This document shows, one piece after another, positions 19,302-28,157 of a DNA stretch of 64,000 bases. The stretch is taken from NCBI GenBank assembly GCA_964453995.1, contig CAYVQC010000013.1:1-64000 (forward strand), read 5' to 3'. The stretch is from SKVR01 sp964453995. GTDB taxonomy: Bacteria; Bacteroidota; Bacteroidia; Bacteroidales; UBA7960. The notes below the pieces were generated by a model. That model made no database searches, had not been told where the DNA came from, and was given only the letters and a program-made list of their open reading frames with translations. Numbering within the stretch: the stretch's first letter is position 1; each line of letters starts with the position of its first letter. A program made the position numbers and the translations under genes.

Positions 19302-20243
19302 TTATGGATTAACAATCTGATGAACGGCAATTTCCCAATTTTCTCCGTGCCCATTTTGGATCAGGTCGTTGCAAAATATTACTTCACCATTGTCCGCAGT
19401 AGTCCATGAAAGATGGTGAAATCTTTCAATACCATCAGAGATTTCTTTGGGATTAAAAAAAGTAGTTTCTTTTACAGAAAAATTACTCCAGGAAACAGAA
19501 ACGAATGCGATCATCTCGCCATACATTCCTTTTTTCTTGGCTTGTATGGGTAGGGTAAAAAAATCATCATTGCATCTTACCACATTACCTGCCGGTCTGA
19601 AGGCCAAACGGGGCAATTTAAGCGCTTTTAAAAGCAATTGCCAGGGTGACTTGCCTGTAATTTTCAAAGGTGACCCCAGAGCGGGCTCAGCGTCTTCATC
19701 GAAAGGCCTGATGATCTCAGACACAAAAAGACCTGTCAATCTCCTGATGCCGCTACCCGTGCGGGAGCAATATACCAGGTATGTCTTTGATGAAACCGGG
19801 TTCTTTATGATGATGAGATCATAGGTGGGCCGTCCCAGGTCGATACGCCAGAGAACCCTGGCTTCCGGGGGCCTTTCCAGGTTGTAACCATAAGCAACCA
19901 CGCTGTTTGTTTTACTGATTTGTGGAATTAAAACCACTTCCCCGGAGCTCTTGGCAGGATGATAAACAGCCGGGAACGAGAGGTCCAGGCCAGTAATAAC
20001 ATCAGCAACCCATACCCAGTTATTCCAACCATTTTCACTTTTAAGATGAGAAATACGCTTATCTCCGGATCTTACAAACACTTCACAAAAAATATGATAC
20101 ACCCCCTTGTGGAAAATGATGAACGGATCAGCTACAAACTGGGCCTTATAGGGAAGGACTTGCTCCGTAATGGAAGCAACCATTTTTAAACTCTTATTTT
20201 CCACCGCCTTTTTGAACTGGGAGTACACATCAAATTGATTCAT
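19302..20243 (-). CDS. GINT1-like five-bladed beta-propeller protein
   Basis: 313 residues. Repeated blade motifs such as FVADPFIIFHKGVYHIFCEV, LSFPAVYHP and LAFRPAGNVVRCNDDFF resemble the N-terminal domain of plant glucosamine inositolphosphorylceramide transferase 1 and the GH43-like propellers seen in bacterial glycan loci. No signal peptide is seen. The DP and ExR-type residues that glycosidases need are only partly present, so binding or transfer rather than hydrolysis is possible. It lies 30 bases after the GNAT gene's neighbourhood and 30 bases before the acyltransferase gene on the same strand. The function is unknown. Confidence 0.68.
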   Translation of the reverse strand: MNQFDVYSQFKKAVENKSLKMVASITEQVLPYKAQFVADPFIIFHKGVYHIFCEVFVRSGDKRISHLKSENGWNNWVWVADVITGLDLSFPAVYHPAKSSGEVVLIPQISKTNSVVAYGYNLERPPEARVLWRIDLGRPTYDLIIIKNPVSSKTYLVYCSRTGSGIRRLTGLFVSEIIRPFDEDAEPALGSPLKITGKSPWQLLLKALKLPRLAFRPAGNVVRCNDDFFTLPIQAKKKGMYGEMIAFVSVSWSNFSVKETTFFNPKEISDGIERFHHLSWTTADNGEVIFCNDLIQNGHGENWEIAVHQIVNP

Positions 20244-20264
20244 AAAATTTTCTTCTGCTGAAAG

Positions 20265-21317
20265 TTAATACGCATCTGCCTGAAAAAGCAGCCAGTTTTC
20301 CATATTTCTTGCATCCAAATCACCGAAGAAAAAGTCTTCTTCTCCGGGTTCCATTACCAGGGGCCTCAACAGTACAGGGAACTGCTTTGTTTTGAATAGT
20401 TTTCCCATTAAGCCCGTCGGGCGCAAAAAACCCATTTCAAGAAGCATGTTTTGCTGATGCTGAGACAATGCAGCTGTTTTAAGCACCGTAATACCAAGTT
20501 CTTTTTGAGCGCACTCTGTCATTTGTCGTAAAAGAGAAATGTTATCTGCCTGGTATTCTTCAAGGACATACTTCGATTTTTTTGCTTTTCGCAAAACCAG
20601 GTAGCCCACGGTGTCCTCCTCCTTTTTAGCATACAAAAAAACATATTTGGCTCCGGGTGCAGCGTACCTCCAGGAAAAATAAGCCTCATTCCGCATTATT
20701 GTAAGCTTATTGTGAGGATGATATTTTTCCCAGCAAAGAGAAAGCTCACGGGGTCTGATTTCTTCAGAAAAATGAAATCTTATGTTTTCTTTTTCCGGAG
20801 TATAATACACCGAACTAAAGGGTAATTTCTTATGGGGAAACACAAATGAGAAATAGTTGGCAAAAGAAACCCTGTAATTGATGGTTCTGGAACCTGCAGC
20901 TTGTTGCCAACCCTGCTTCAGATTTCCGGGTCGGCTCAAACTATTGGATGTTAGGTTAAGTATAAAACCTTGCTTTGTTTTTCTCTCCTGCAAATGGGAC
21001 AGTACTTTTTGGTTCAATGCGGAGAATATTCCTCTCCTTCTGTAGGAGGGGTGCACGACAGCATCAGCAGGAATAAAAACCTGGAGCCTGCGATGTCCGA
21101 GGGCAAACATTTGCGGGATGAACCCCCTGAAGCCGATGACATCATCCTCTTGAGCGGCCAGAAATATCAGGGCAGGGATATCAAAGGGATTGTTTTCATA
21201 GCGCCAGATAATCTTTTTCCTGATTTGCTTGTCACTCACCCCTTTCCACTTGTATACCATCAGCCTGGCAAGCCGGTTTCTTTGTTCTGATGCATAAGGA
21301 AATACAGACATATTCAT
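20265..21317 (-). CDS. GNAT-family acyltransferase (glycan locus)
   Basis: 350 residues from the ATG at 21315-21317 (MNMSVFPYASEQRNR). The acetyl-CoA-binding motif A of the GNAT fold is visible in VFIPADAVVHPSYRRRGIFS, with R-R-x-G-I as the pyrophosphate-binding loop. The C-terminal half carries a second GNAT-like half (FSWRYAAPGAKYVFLYAKKE), so this may be a double-GNAT or FemAB-related transferase. It is the first gene of a three-gene minus-strand group ending in the LpxL-like acyltransferase. The acceptor is unknown; an amino-sugar or surface polymer is a reasonable guess. Confidence 0.72.
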   Translation of the reverse strand: MNMSVFPYASEQRNRLARLMVYKWKGVSDKQIRKKIIWRYENNPFDIPALIFLAAQEDDVIGFRGFIPQMFALGHRRLQVFIPADAVVHPSYRRRGIFSALNQKVLSHLQERKTKQGFILNLTSNSLSRPGNLKQGWQQAAGSRTINYRVSFANYFSFVFPHKKLPFSSVYYTPEKENIRFHFSEEIRPRELSLCWEKYHPHNKLTIMRNEAYFSWRYAAPGAKYVFLYAKKEEDTVGYLVLRKAKKSKYVLEEYQADNISLLRQMTECAQKELGITVLKTAALSQHQQNMLLEMGFLRPTGLMGKLFKTKQFPVLLRPLVMEPGEEDFFFGDLDARNMENWLLFQADAY

Positions 21318-21381
21318 TTTTAACAAAAATACACTTAATCCGGATAGTATAGAATAGTATTTTTACGTTTCACTGATTTGA

Positions 21382-23001
21382 ATGCTCCGCATCATAATAA
21401 AGCCTATGCTGAAAAACGAAAATATTGCTCTGACGGGCAGACCCAAAGCCTTATTCTCAGAAGAAATTCATCATTGGATTTATTTTGTGTGCCTTTGCAT
21501 ATTGGTAGCGTCCATGCCTACCTCAAGGTTTATTATGAGCCTGATCCAGATCTTAATGGGTGTAAACTGGCTGCTGGAAGGAAACTACCGGGAAAAGGTG
21601 AATCGTTTTATGGGTCACAAAGCAGCATTTTTTCTTATGATGCTGTATGTTTTGCATGCAATAGGGCTTATATGGTCGGAGGATATTGCTTATGGTCTGG
21701 GGAAGGACATGGTTGATAAACTCCCCATGCTTACCCTAACATTCCTGGTAGTTTCTTCACGCCCTCTCAGTGTTTTCCAGGTAAGATTATTGCTTTACCT
21801 GTTCTTTTCTTCTGTAGTGGTAACCTCCTTGATCGGTTTTTATATTTACATTACTGGTAACTATAACAATTTTCGCGACTTATCGCCCTTCATATCCCAT
21901 GTTTATCTTAGTATGATGGTGATTATGACAATTTTCACCCTGCCCTGGCTTACCATAAAAATAACCCAAAATAAAAAGTGGATCGCACTTTCGGTACTTG
22001 TATCCCTTTGGTTGGTTATTTTTCTATTTATCCTGAGGTCAATGACAGGGCTATTATGTTTTGGGGGAGTGATTGCCTTTATGGTAATCCGGCAGGTTAT
22101 GCAAACCAGGGCAATGGTTTTAAGGATCTCCGGGGTAATAGTGCTTTTGCTGATGGTATCTGCAGCCATATTTGCATCTGCCTACATGTACAGGATGGTG
22201 AGTCACGAAGTACCTGTAGATCAGGATGCCCTGGACGACACTACAGCCCTGGGCAACACGTACCACCACGATTTTGACAACCCAAAGCGTGAAAACGGGC
22301 ATTATGTATTTGCCTTCATTGCCCAAAATGAATTGCGCCAGGCCTGGAACCAACGCAGTGAAATGGACTTTGACGGAGAGGATATACCGGGTAATCAACT
22401 GCGCGCTACCTTATACCGTTATATGGCGTCCCGTGGGCTGAAAAAGGACAGTGAAGGACTACAACAACTAACAGATGAAGAAATAAATGCAGTTGAACGG
22501 GGTGTGCCCAACTACCTATACCTTCAATGGCCAGGTTTTGTGGTTCGCTTTCATCAAATCATTTGGGAGATATACTGGTACCGCGAGCGGGGAGATCCTA
22601 CAGGACACAGCTTCACCCAACGCCTTGAGTTGTGGAGAGGTTCCTGGGTGGCCTTTCAGGAAAAACCCCTGTTGGGCTGGGGAACGGGTGATATTTTTAT
22701 TGCAGTAAGGTATGGGCTGGAAAAAATTGCATCGCCCATGGAGAATTATCACATGAAACCTCACAACCAATACCTGCTATTCCTGCTTACCCTGGGTATT
22801 GCAGGATCAATACTGCTCTATGGTTTTTATTTTATGTTTGTGATGCAAAGCCGGGCATATCAATATTTGCCGTTCAATATTTTTTTAGTGATCCTGCTGG
22901 TGTCAATGATTGCCAATAACCCCATTGATGCCCAGGCCGGTCAAACATTCTTTACCTTTTTTAGCTTGTATTTCGGATTTTTATACAGGTTTGCCCGTTG
23001 A
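21382..23001 (+). CDS. O-antigen ligase / Wzy-type polysaccharide polymerase
   Basis: 539 residues, an integral membrane protein with about ten helices and a large periplasmic loop (about 275-420). The loop ends in RLELWRGSWVAFQEKPLLGW followed by GTGD, a characteristic O-antigen ligase/Wzy signature. The C-terminal helices follow HNQYLLFLLTLGIAG. It attaches or polymerises glycan on a lipid carrier at the periplasmic face. It faces away from the GNAT group, and its last 21 bases overlap the 3' end of the oppositely transcribed glycerophosphotransferase-like gene. Which polymer it handles cannot be told. Confidence 0.87.
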   Translation: MLRIIIKPMLKNENIALTGRPKALFSEEIHHWIYFVCLCILVASMPTSRFIMSLIQILMGVNWLLEGNYREKVNRFMGHKAAFFLMMLYVLHAIGLIWSEDIAYGLGKDMVDKLPMLTLTFLVVSSRPLSVFQVRLLLYLFFSSVVVTSLIGFYIYITGNYNNFRDLSPFISHVYLSMMVIMTIFTLPWLTIKITQNKKWIALSVLVSLWLVIFLFILRSMTGLLCFGGVIAFMVIRQVMQTRAMVLRISGVIVLLLMVSAAIFASAYMYRMVSHEVPVDQDALDDTTALGNTYHHDFDNPKRENGHYVFAFIAQNELRQAWNQRSEMDFDGEDIPGNQLRATLYRYMASRGLKKDSEGLQQLTDEEINAVERGVPNYLYLQWPGFVVRFHQIIWEIYWYRERGDPTGHSFTQRLELWRGSWVAFQEKPLLGWGTGDIFIAVRYGLEKIASPMENYHMKPHNQYLLFLLTLGIAGSILLYGFYFMFVMQSRAYQYLPFNIFLVILLVSMIANNPIDAQAGQTFFTFFSLYFGFLYRFAR

Positions 23002-24060
23002 GGTCTTTTTTTTCCTTACCTCTTTTAGAAAATCATTGATAACCCTGGCGGTTTTTTCCCCATGAGATTGGTTTATGTCGCCAAAAAAGATTCTTGTCCA
23101 ATATAGCCGTTCCTTCTGCCTGAGGGCGGGTTCCTCTTTATATATTTCCAGGGCTCCCTCAAGATCCTCCACTGATTCAATCTGTACAGAGATGTCTTGT
23201 ATCATTTTCGTTATCTCCCGGGTAAGTCGCCTCCCTTCCTTCACCGCAAAAGTAATTACCGGCTTGTTGAGGGCACAGAATTCTGCCATTACCGAACTGG
23301 TATCACTGATGAGAAAATCGGCAACGAGCATAAAAGCAGGAAGATTTTCTGATTCAGCAAAAAACACGGATTCATGTCGCTTTACCAGGTCAAAGTAACG
23401 AGCTGACATCATGGGATGCAAACTAACAATCACATTGTATTTTTGGGTCAATTGATCCAGGTGATTTATCCAAAGGTCAACAGCACTCAGTCCTGACCTG
23501 TCCCAGGTGGCTGTAAACATTAAAGTTTTTTTGGCAGGATCAAATCGCGCATCATTCATGATATGGTTGGCAAGCTGCCTGGTCTGAGGCTGGAAAAAAG
23601 TATCTATTCGGGGAATACCGCCAGCGACGCCGCATGTAACCCCCTTTGATTCAGCCATTTGTTTCTCCTCTGTGGTGGGAAAAATGAACAAATCAAATAG
23701 ATTGTATTTTTTTGCACTGATCATCTTTTTGAAATAATAGGGCCCATGTTTGATCCCTATTTTTTTTATTCCATTTACAGGAAACCGGTGAAAAGCGTGG
23801 CGCGCCATCATCAGTACACGCGGAAAAACAGGCCATACAGCAACGTTATTGATGCCTCCTTTTTCCAGGCGCTTTGCTACTGCCCTGTTTTTTGCTGCAA
23901 TAACATAGGGATATTTGATGTGAGGCAATATATTCCTGATAACAAAGTAATCATGCTCTGATTCAACATAAAAAACCAGATCATCAAGTTTACCGGCCAA
24001 CCGCATCACTTGCCAGGCAATCCAGTAGGGAATCTTTATTATATATCCGGATAATACCAT
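22981..24060 (-). CDS. CDP-glycerol glycerophosphotransferase-like protein
   Basis: 359 residues. The C-terminal half has the TagB/TagF-type fold signature: MFTATWDRSGLSAVDLW, VSLHPMMSARYF and ISDTSSVMAEFCALNKPVI. The N-terminus has a hydrophobic segment that may associate with the membrane. Family members transfer glycerol-phosphate or related polyol-phosphate from CDP donors to polymers. In Gram-negative bacteria such proteins can also be glycosyltransferases of capsule loci. The stop codon of the upstream GT4 gene abuts its ATG with no space, so the two are translated as a coupled pair. Its 3' end overlaps the O-antigen ligase gene. Confidence 0.78.
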   Translation of the reverse strand: MVLSGYIIKIPYWIAWQVMRLAGKLDDLVFYVESEHDYFVIRNILPHIKYPYVIAAKNRAVAKRLEKGGINNVAVWPVFPRVLMMARHAFHRFPVNGIKKIGIKHGPYYFKKMISAKKYNLFDLFIFPTTEEKQMAESKGVTCGVAGGIPRIDTFFQPQTRQLANHIMNDARFDPAKKTLMFTATWDRSGLSAVDLWINHLDQLTQKYNVIVSLHPMMSARYFDLVKRHESVFFAESENLPAFMLVADFLISDTSSVMAEFCALNKPVITFAVKEGRRLTREITKMIQDISVQIESVEDLEGALEIYKEEPALRQKERLYWTRIFFGDINQSHGEKTARVINDFLKEVRKKKTSTGKPV

Positions 24061-25170
24061 TTATTGTTGTTGGGAAAAAGTAGAACCATTGTGTTTGTAT
24101 CTTATTCGTTGCAAAATAAATTCCTCAAGCGCATCTACCATTCTTCGCATACTAAATTGCTTCCTCACGTAGTGGCTGGCTTGTAATGCCATTTGCCGGG
24201 AAGCCTCCCTGTTTTCCAAAACCTGTGCAATGCCCTTCACAATTGCTTCTGCGCTGGAATGCGGAATCAAAATAGCATATCGACCTTTGTCACTTAATTC
24301 TTCTGCTCCATTTACCCTGGTCATTACCACAGGCTTTCCATATGCCATGGCTTCCATAGCGGCATTGGGCATGCCTTCATACAATGAGGGGTGTAAAAAC
24401 AGGTCGCAGCCTTTAAAATAAGGTGCCGGCTGATGGATATATCCTGCAAAATGTATCATGTGACCAACCCCCTTACTGCTGGCATACTGCTCGAAAAGTA
24501 CCTTATCCTTGCCGTCGCCCAGCACGTAAACAAAAAGATTGGGATATAACTTTTTCAGTTCTGGCAGTGCATCTATAAGGAAGGAGTAACCTTTGTGTCC
24601 TACAACCCGGCCCACACAGAGCACAACAATCCGGCCGGGCCATTTTGCAGAAAAATTGTATGCTTGAACTTCATCCTCAACCTGGAGGCCGTTATAAATT
24701 ACTCTTACAAGTCCATCTTTGTCAAGCCCGAGTTGTGCATAGATCTCCTTGATGGTATGGGTATTGGTTACCACTCCGTCAACAAACCAACGGGTACGCA
24801 AAACAAGTTTCCTGCTCAATCGATGCGGCGGAGAGCCTGCTCTTCTGATGACTACGGGTCTTCCGGCCCAGCGGGCTGCCAATCCGCATACGGTAAGCTC
24901 ATGACTTTTGCAAATGATAACGTCAGTTTTATGTCTGCGGAGAAAAGCAGCAAGCCAAACGGCTTTCCATACAGTGAAAATACTGCGTGCATTAAAGTGA
25001 ACTGTTTTTACCCCTGTCTTAGCAACTTCATCATATAACACTGAATGGCTGCGCACAGCCACAATTACTTCATGTCCTTTTTCTTTCAGGCCAGCAGCAG
25101 CCTTCACAATCCATCTTTCTCCTCCTCCAAATTTATGTTTAGCTATGGAGTGAACAAACAATATTCGCAT
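24061..25170 (-). CDS. Glycosyltransferase family 4 protein
   Basis: 369 residues with the GT-B fold. The N-terminal domain begins MRILFVHSIAKHKFGGGERW with the glycine-rich acceptor loop. The C-terminal nucleotide-sugar domain has VVLCVGRVVGHKGYSFLIDA, FVYVLGDGKDK and the E-x7-E retaining motif in LHPSLYEGMPNAAMEAMAYG. It would add a sugar to a growing surface glycan. It is the first gene of a two-gene unit with the glycerophosphotransferase-like protein. Confidence 0.93.
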   Translation of the reverse strand: MRILFVHSIAKHKFGGGERWIVKAAAGLKEKGHEVIVAVRSHSVLYDEVAKTGVKTVHFNARSIFTVWKAVWLAAFLRRHKTDVIICKSHELTVCGLAARWAGRPVVIRRAGSPPHRLSRKLVLRTRWFVDGVVTNTHTIKEIYAQLGLDKDGLVRVIYNGLQVEDEVQAYNFSAKWPGRIVVLCVGRVVGHKGYSFLIDALPELKKLYPNLFVYVLGDGKDKVLFEQYASSKGVGHMIHFAGYIHQPAPYFKGCDLFLHPSLYEGMPNAAMEAMAYGKPVVMTRVNGAEELSDKGRYAILIPHSSAEAIVKGIAQVLENREASRQMALQASHYVRKQFSMRRMVDALEEFILQRIRYKHNGSTFSQQQ

Positions 25171-25355
25171 ATGTACAAATTTTTAGACCGGGAACAGGCC
25201 TGTACAAATCCCTAACGGGAGTGGTTTTACAAACATAAACCGCCGATTTCCGGTATGCCCGGGAAACATCTTACACTGAAGAAATGAACGATCAATACAA
25301 TGTAAAAATATAAAACTTCACTCAATCCCCTCCTGGTACTGGTAGTGATTAAAAA

Positions 25356-26408
25356 TTACCCTTCCTGTTTCCCGGAAAGATAAGCCACCAGGGTGCGCGC
25401 AAAGAGGCTTTCCAGGGCAGGTTTTTCACTCACAAAATCCCATCGGCCATTTTGTTGAGTAAAATACCCGGTGGATTTTGTAACCACATTGGTGCCGAAA
25501 TGCAACGCCTGGAATTCGGCCAGGTAGTACTGCTTACCATCAAATAAAACATCAATGGAAAGAAAGGGTGTATCAAAGTAACCATATACTTTTTGAGCAA
25601 AATCAAGCAAACCTGCATCAGGTGCAGTGCTGAAATGAAACAGCTTGGTTCCGCTTGCCCTGAAATCGCCTTTTTTTACCGAACGCCTCATGAAATAATA
25701 CTTATCCATGCAGATTAACACCCTGTAGTCGTAGCTAAGGCCCGGAACAAATTGCTGAATGATGAAGTTCTCTTCCACCTTCAGGTATTCCCTGTATTCG
25801 ATGTAGTCCTGCCGATCTGAATAAAACGGGTAATCGCTGAATTTCTTTTTCCTGAAATATTTCCTTCGCAGCAAATCTATTTGGGCAGGGATGGTAAGAG
25901 TATTGCGCAATAACCGGGTGGTTTTTTGAAACTCCGCCTGATTTTTTATTAAATAAACCCCTTTCCCATTGGAGCCCGAGATGGTTTTCAATACTACCGG
26001 GTATTGAAGTTTACTCTCGTCCACTTCATCAACCGAAGTATAATACTCTCCTTTCAAACCGTCGTAGCCTGTTATTTTTTTATAGATTTCCTGGTAACCC
26101 TTGTTTTCGTGACATTTTAGAAGATCATAAGATGGGATGATCCGGTTGTATTTCGACAGCCAGTACATAATATCTCTTATGTATTGCCTGTAGTTGTCTT
26201 TTTGAGAAAACGCATAAAAAATATTTCTATCCCTAAGGGGAATATTTCTATTCACAATTTCATGGAAATCATATTGCTCAATATTATAACCATGACCTCT
26301 CAACTCCGAAATAATTTTCTGCACATTAAGGCTCGACCAGGGCTTACGGGTTTGGCCCATAAATTTGTTTTTGCTGGTAAGGATCACCAAATCTTTTTTC
26401 CCGGTCAT
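25356..26408 (-). CDS. ATP-grasp domain protein (RimK/glutathione-synthetase-like)
   Basis: 350 residues from the ATG at 26406-26408; a TTG 13 codons upstream is less likely. The central ATP-grasp fold is shown by YPVVLKTISGSNGKGVYLI (about 136-153, phosphate loop), FIIQQFVPGLSYDYRVLICM and the Mg-binding end LAEFQALHFGTN. Family members ligate an amino acid or other carboxylate to an amine or thiol, using ATP. It lies between the glycan genes and hflX, on the same strand as both. It may decorate the surface polymer or belong to an unrelated small-molecule pathway. Confidence 0.8.
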   Translation of the reverse strand: MTGKKDLVILTSKNKFMGQTRKPWSSLNVQKIISELRGHGYNIEQYDFHEIVNRNIPLRDRNIFYAFSQKDNYRQYIRDIMYWLSKYNRIIPSYDLLKCHENKGYQEIYKKITGYDGLKGEYYTSVDEVDESKLQYPVVLKTISGSNGKGVYLIKNQAEFQKTTRLLRNTLTIPAQIDLLRRKYFRKKKFSDYPFYSDRQDYIEYREYLKVEENFIIQQFVPGLSYDYRVLICMDKYYFMRRSVKKGDFRASGTKLFHFSTAPDAGLLDFAQKVYGYFDTPFLSIDVLFDGKQYYLAEFQALHFGTNVVTKSTGYFTQQNGRWDFVSEKPALESLFARTLVAYLSGKQEG

Positions 26409-26492
26409 TGTTTCGTAGTTTATTGCAGATTCGTTATTAAATCCCAAAGCTTTGTATTGCTGAAAGATGCTGAATACTCAACTTACCAATGA

Positions 26493-27731
26493 TTAATCCT
26501 CATCATTGGTATTGTCCTGCTGATCCCACCAGGGGTTATAGGTGGGCAAATCATAAGGGTATCGTTCACGGTGGATTTCCAGTACTTTTTCGTACAGTAT
26601 CCTGCGAAAGTCTTCGATATTGTGCTTATGCCTGGCAGAAATAAAAATACACGGTGCGTTCTCACGGGCCATCCAGGTTTGTTTTAGTTCTTCCAGGGTG
26701 GTGTTTTCTTTCGTGGCCGGTGTAAGATCGTCTTCCTCCTTTTGCACGTGGGTGTATTTATCAATTTTGTTGAACACCATCAGACTTTGTTTTTGTTCCT
26801 CGCCAATGATCTCATTAAGGGTATCTCTCACCACAGCTATATGATCTTCAAAATTGGGGTGCGAAATATCTACCACATGAAGCAAAATATCAGCTTCCCT
26901 TACCTCATCGAGAGTGGATTTGAAGGACTCGATGAGATGGTGGGGCAACTTGCGGATGAAACCTACCGTATCCGACAATAAAAACAGCAGGGTTTCTATT
27001 ACAACCTTGCGAACGGTAGTATCCTGGGTAGCAGATAGTTTATCTTCAGCAAACACCTCCGATTTACTCAACAGATTCATAATGGTTGATTTTCCCACAT
27101 TGGTATAACCCACCAGAGCCACCCTAACCAGGTTGCCTCTGTTGGAGCGCTGGGTAGCTTTTTGCTTGTCAATCTGTTCGAGTTTCTTTTTGAGCAGGGC
27201 AATCCGGTCGCGAACAATACGGCGGTCGGTTTCGATTTCGCGTTCACCGGGCCCTTTCATCCCGATACCCCCTTTTTGCCGCTCAAGGTGAGTCCACATA
27301 CCTGCCAGGCGGGGAAGCAGATACTGGTATTGTGCCAGTTCTACCTGTGTGCGGGCATGAGCTGTGCGTGCCCGCAGGGCAAAAATGTCCAGGATCAGAT
27401 TGCTGCGGTCCAGCACCCTGATTTTAACGGTTCTTTCCACATTGCGTTGCTGCGACGGAGAAAGTTCATCGTCAAATATCAGGATGTCAATTTTGTTTTC
27501 CTGGATGTAGTTGTTGATCTCTTCCAGTTTTCCTTTCCCAATAAATGTGGTCTTATCTGGTTTATCCAGCTTTTGGGTGAATCGTTTAAGGGTTACCCCT
27601 CCTGCAGTTTCTACGAGAAATTCCAGTTCATCAAGATATTCCGTAACGGTTTCCTCGGTCTGGCGCCCCATGATTACACCAACTACAACAACTTTTTCCT
27701 TCTCTTTGGCTGTAATAATATTCTTTTCCAT
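26493..27731 (-). CDS. hflX: Ribosome-associated GTPase HflX
   Basis: 412 residues from the ATG at 27729-27731; another ATG at 27755 would overlap the upstream gene by 14 bases. The N-terminal HflX domain has TFIGKGKLEEI and the glycine-rich loop GGIGMKGPGEREIETDRR. The G domain follows with P-loop GYTNVGKST (near residue 200), switch II SDTVGFIRKLP and NKID-type motif FNKIDKY. HflX splits stalled or hibernating ribosomes, notably after heat stress. It follows a small membrane protein gene and precedes the ATP-grasp gene. Confidence 0.96.
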   Translation of the reverse strand: MEKNIITAKEKEKVVVVGVIMGRQTEETVTEYLDELEFLVETAGGVTLKRFTQKLDKPDKTTFIGKGKLEEINNYIQENKIDILIFDDELSPSQQRNVERTVKIRVLDRSNLILDIFALRARTAHARTQVELAQYQYLLPRLAGMWTHLERQKGGIGMKGPGEREIETDRRIVRDRIALLKKKLEQIDKQKATQRSNRGNLVRVALVGYTNVGKSTIMNLLSKSEVFAEDKLSATQDTTVRKVVIETLLFLLSDTVGFIRKLPHHLIESFKSTLDEVREADILLHVVDISHPNFEDHIAVVRDTLNEIIGEEQKQSLMVFNKIDKYTHVQKEEDDLTPATKENTTLEELKQTWMARENAPCIFISARHKHNIEDFRRILYEKVLEIHRERYPYDLPTYNPWWDQQDNTNDED

Positions 27732-27741
27732 TAATTTCCTG

Positions 27742-28074
27742 TTATTTATTTCCATTGGTGACAAAGAACAGGCACAAGGCGCTAACCATGGCCCATTGTA
27801 CCAGGTGAGCAGTGATGCCGTTGAAACCCGTCACCAGGTGAAGTACTGCAAGTAAAAACAGTACCAGGGCAGCAATCACGGTAAGTGATTGTTTGGCAAA
27901 GCCCCCGATAAGCAATAAAACACCAAATAAAACAAACCCTGCAGCAAAATAAAACCGTTGCTGGGAGAAGTCGAACTGCAGCATTATACCAAAAAAACGA
28001 TGGTAGATAAACAGTACAAGAGACAGTCGCATCAGCCATGACGCTATGCCACTAATGCTTTTCCATGGTTTCAT
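27742..28074 (-). CDS. Small integral membrane protein, unknown function
   Basis: 110 residues with about four hydrophobic segments (roughly 12-30, 41-60, 64-85 and 90-106) and short basic loops. No family recognised. It lies between trpS and hflX on the same strand, with its stop 10 bases before the chosen hflX start. The hydrophobic pattern and operon-like fit support a real gene rather than a chance frame. Confidence 0.65.
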   Translation of the reverse strand: MKPWKSISGIASWLMRLSLVLFIYHRFFGIMLQFDFSQQRFYFAAGFVLFGVLLLIGGFAKQSLTVIAALVLFLLAVLHLVTGFNGITAHLVQWAMVSALCLFFVTNGNK

Positions 28075-28157
28075 AAATTACTTTTTATTATTGTACATTG
28101 TCAGGTTTAGCTGCCTGGTCACAGACTCATTGATCGCTGAAGGTTACATTGCAAAGA

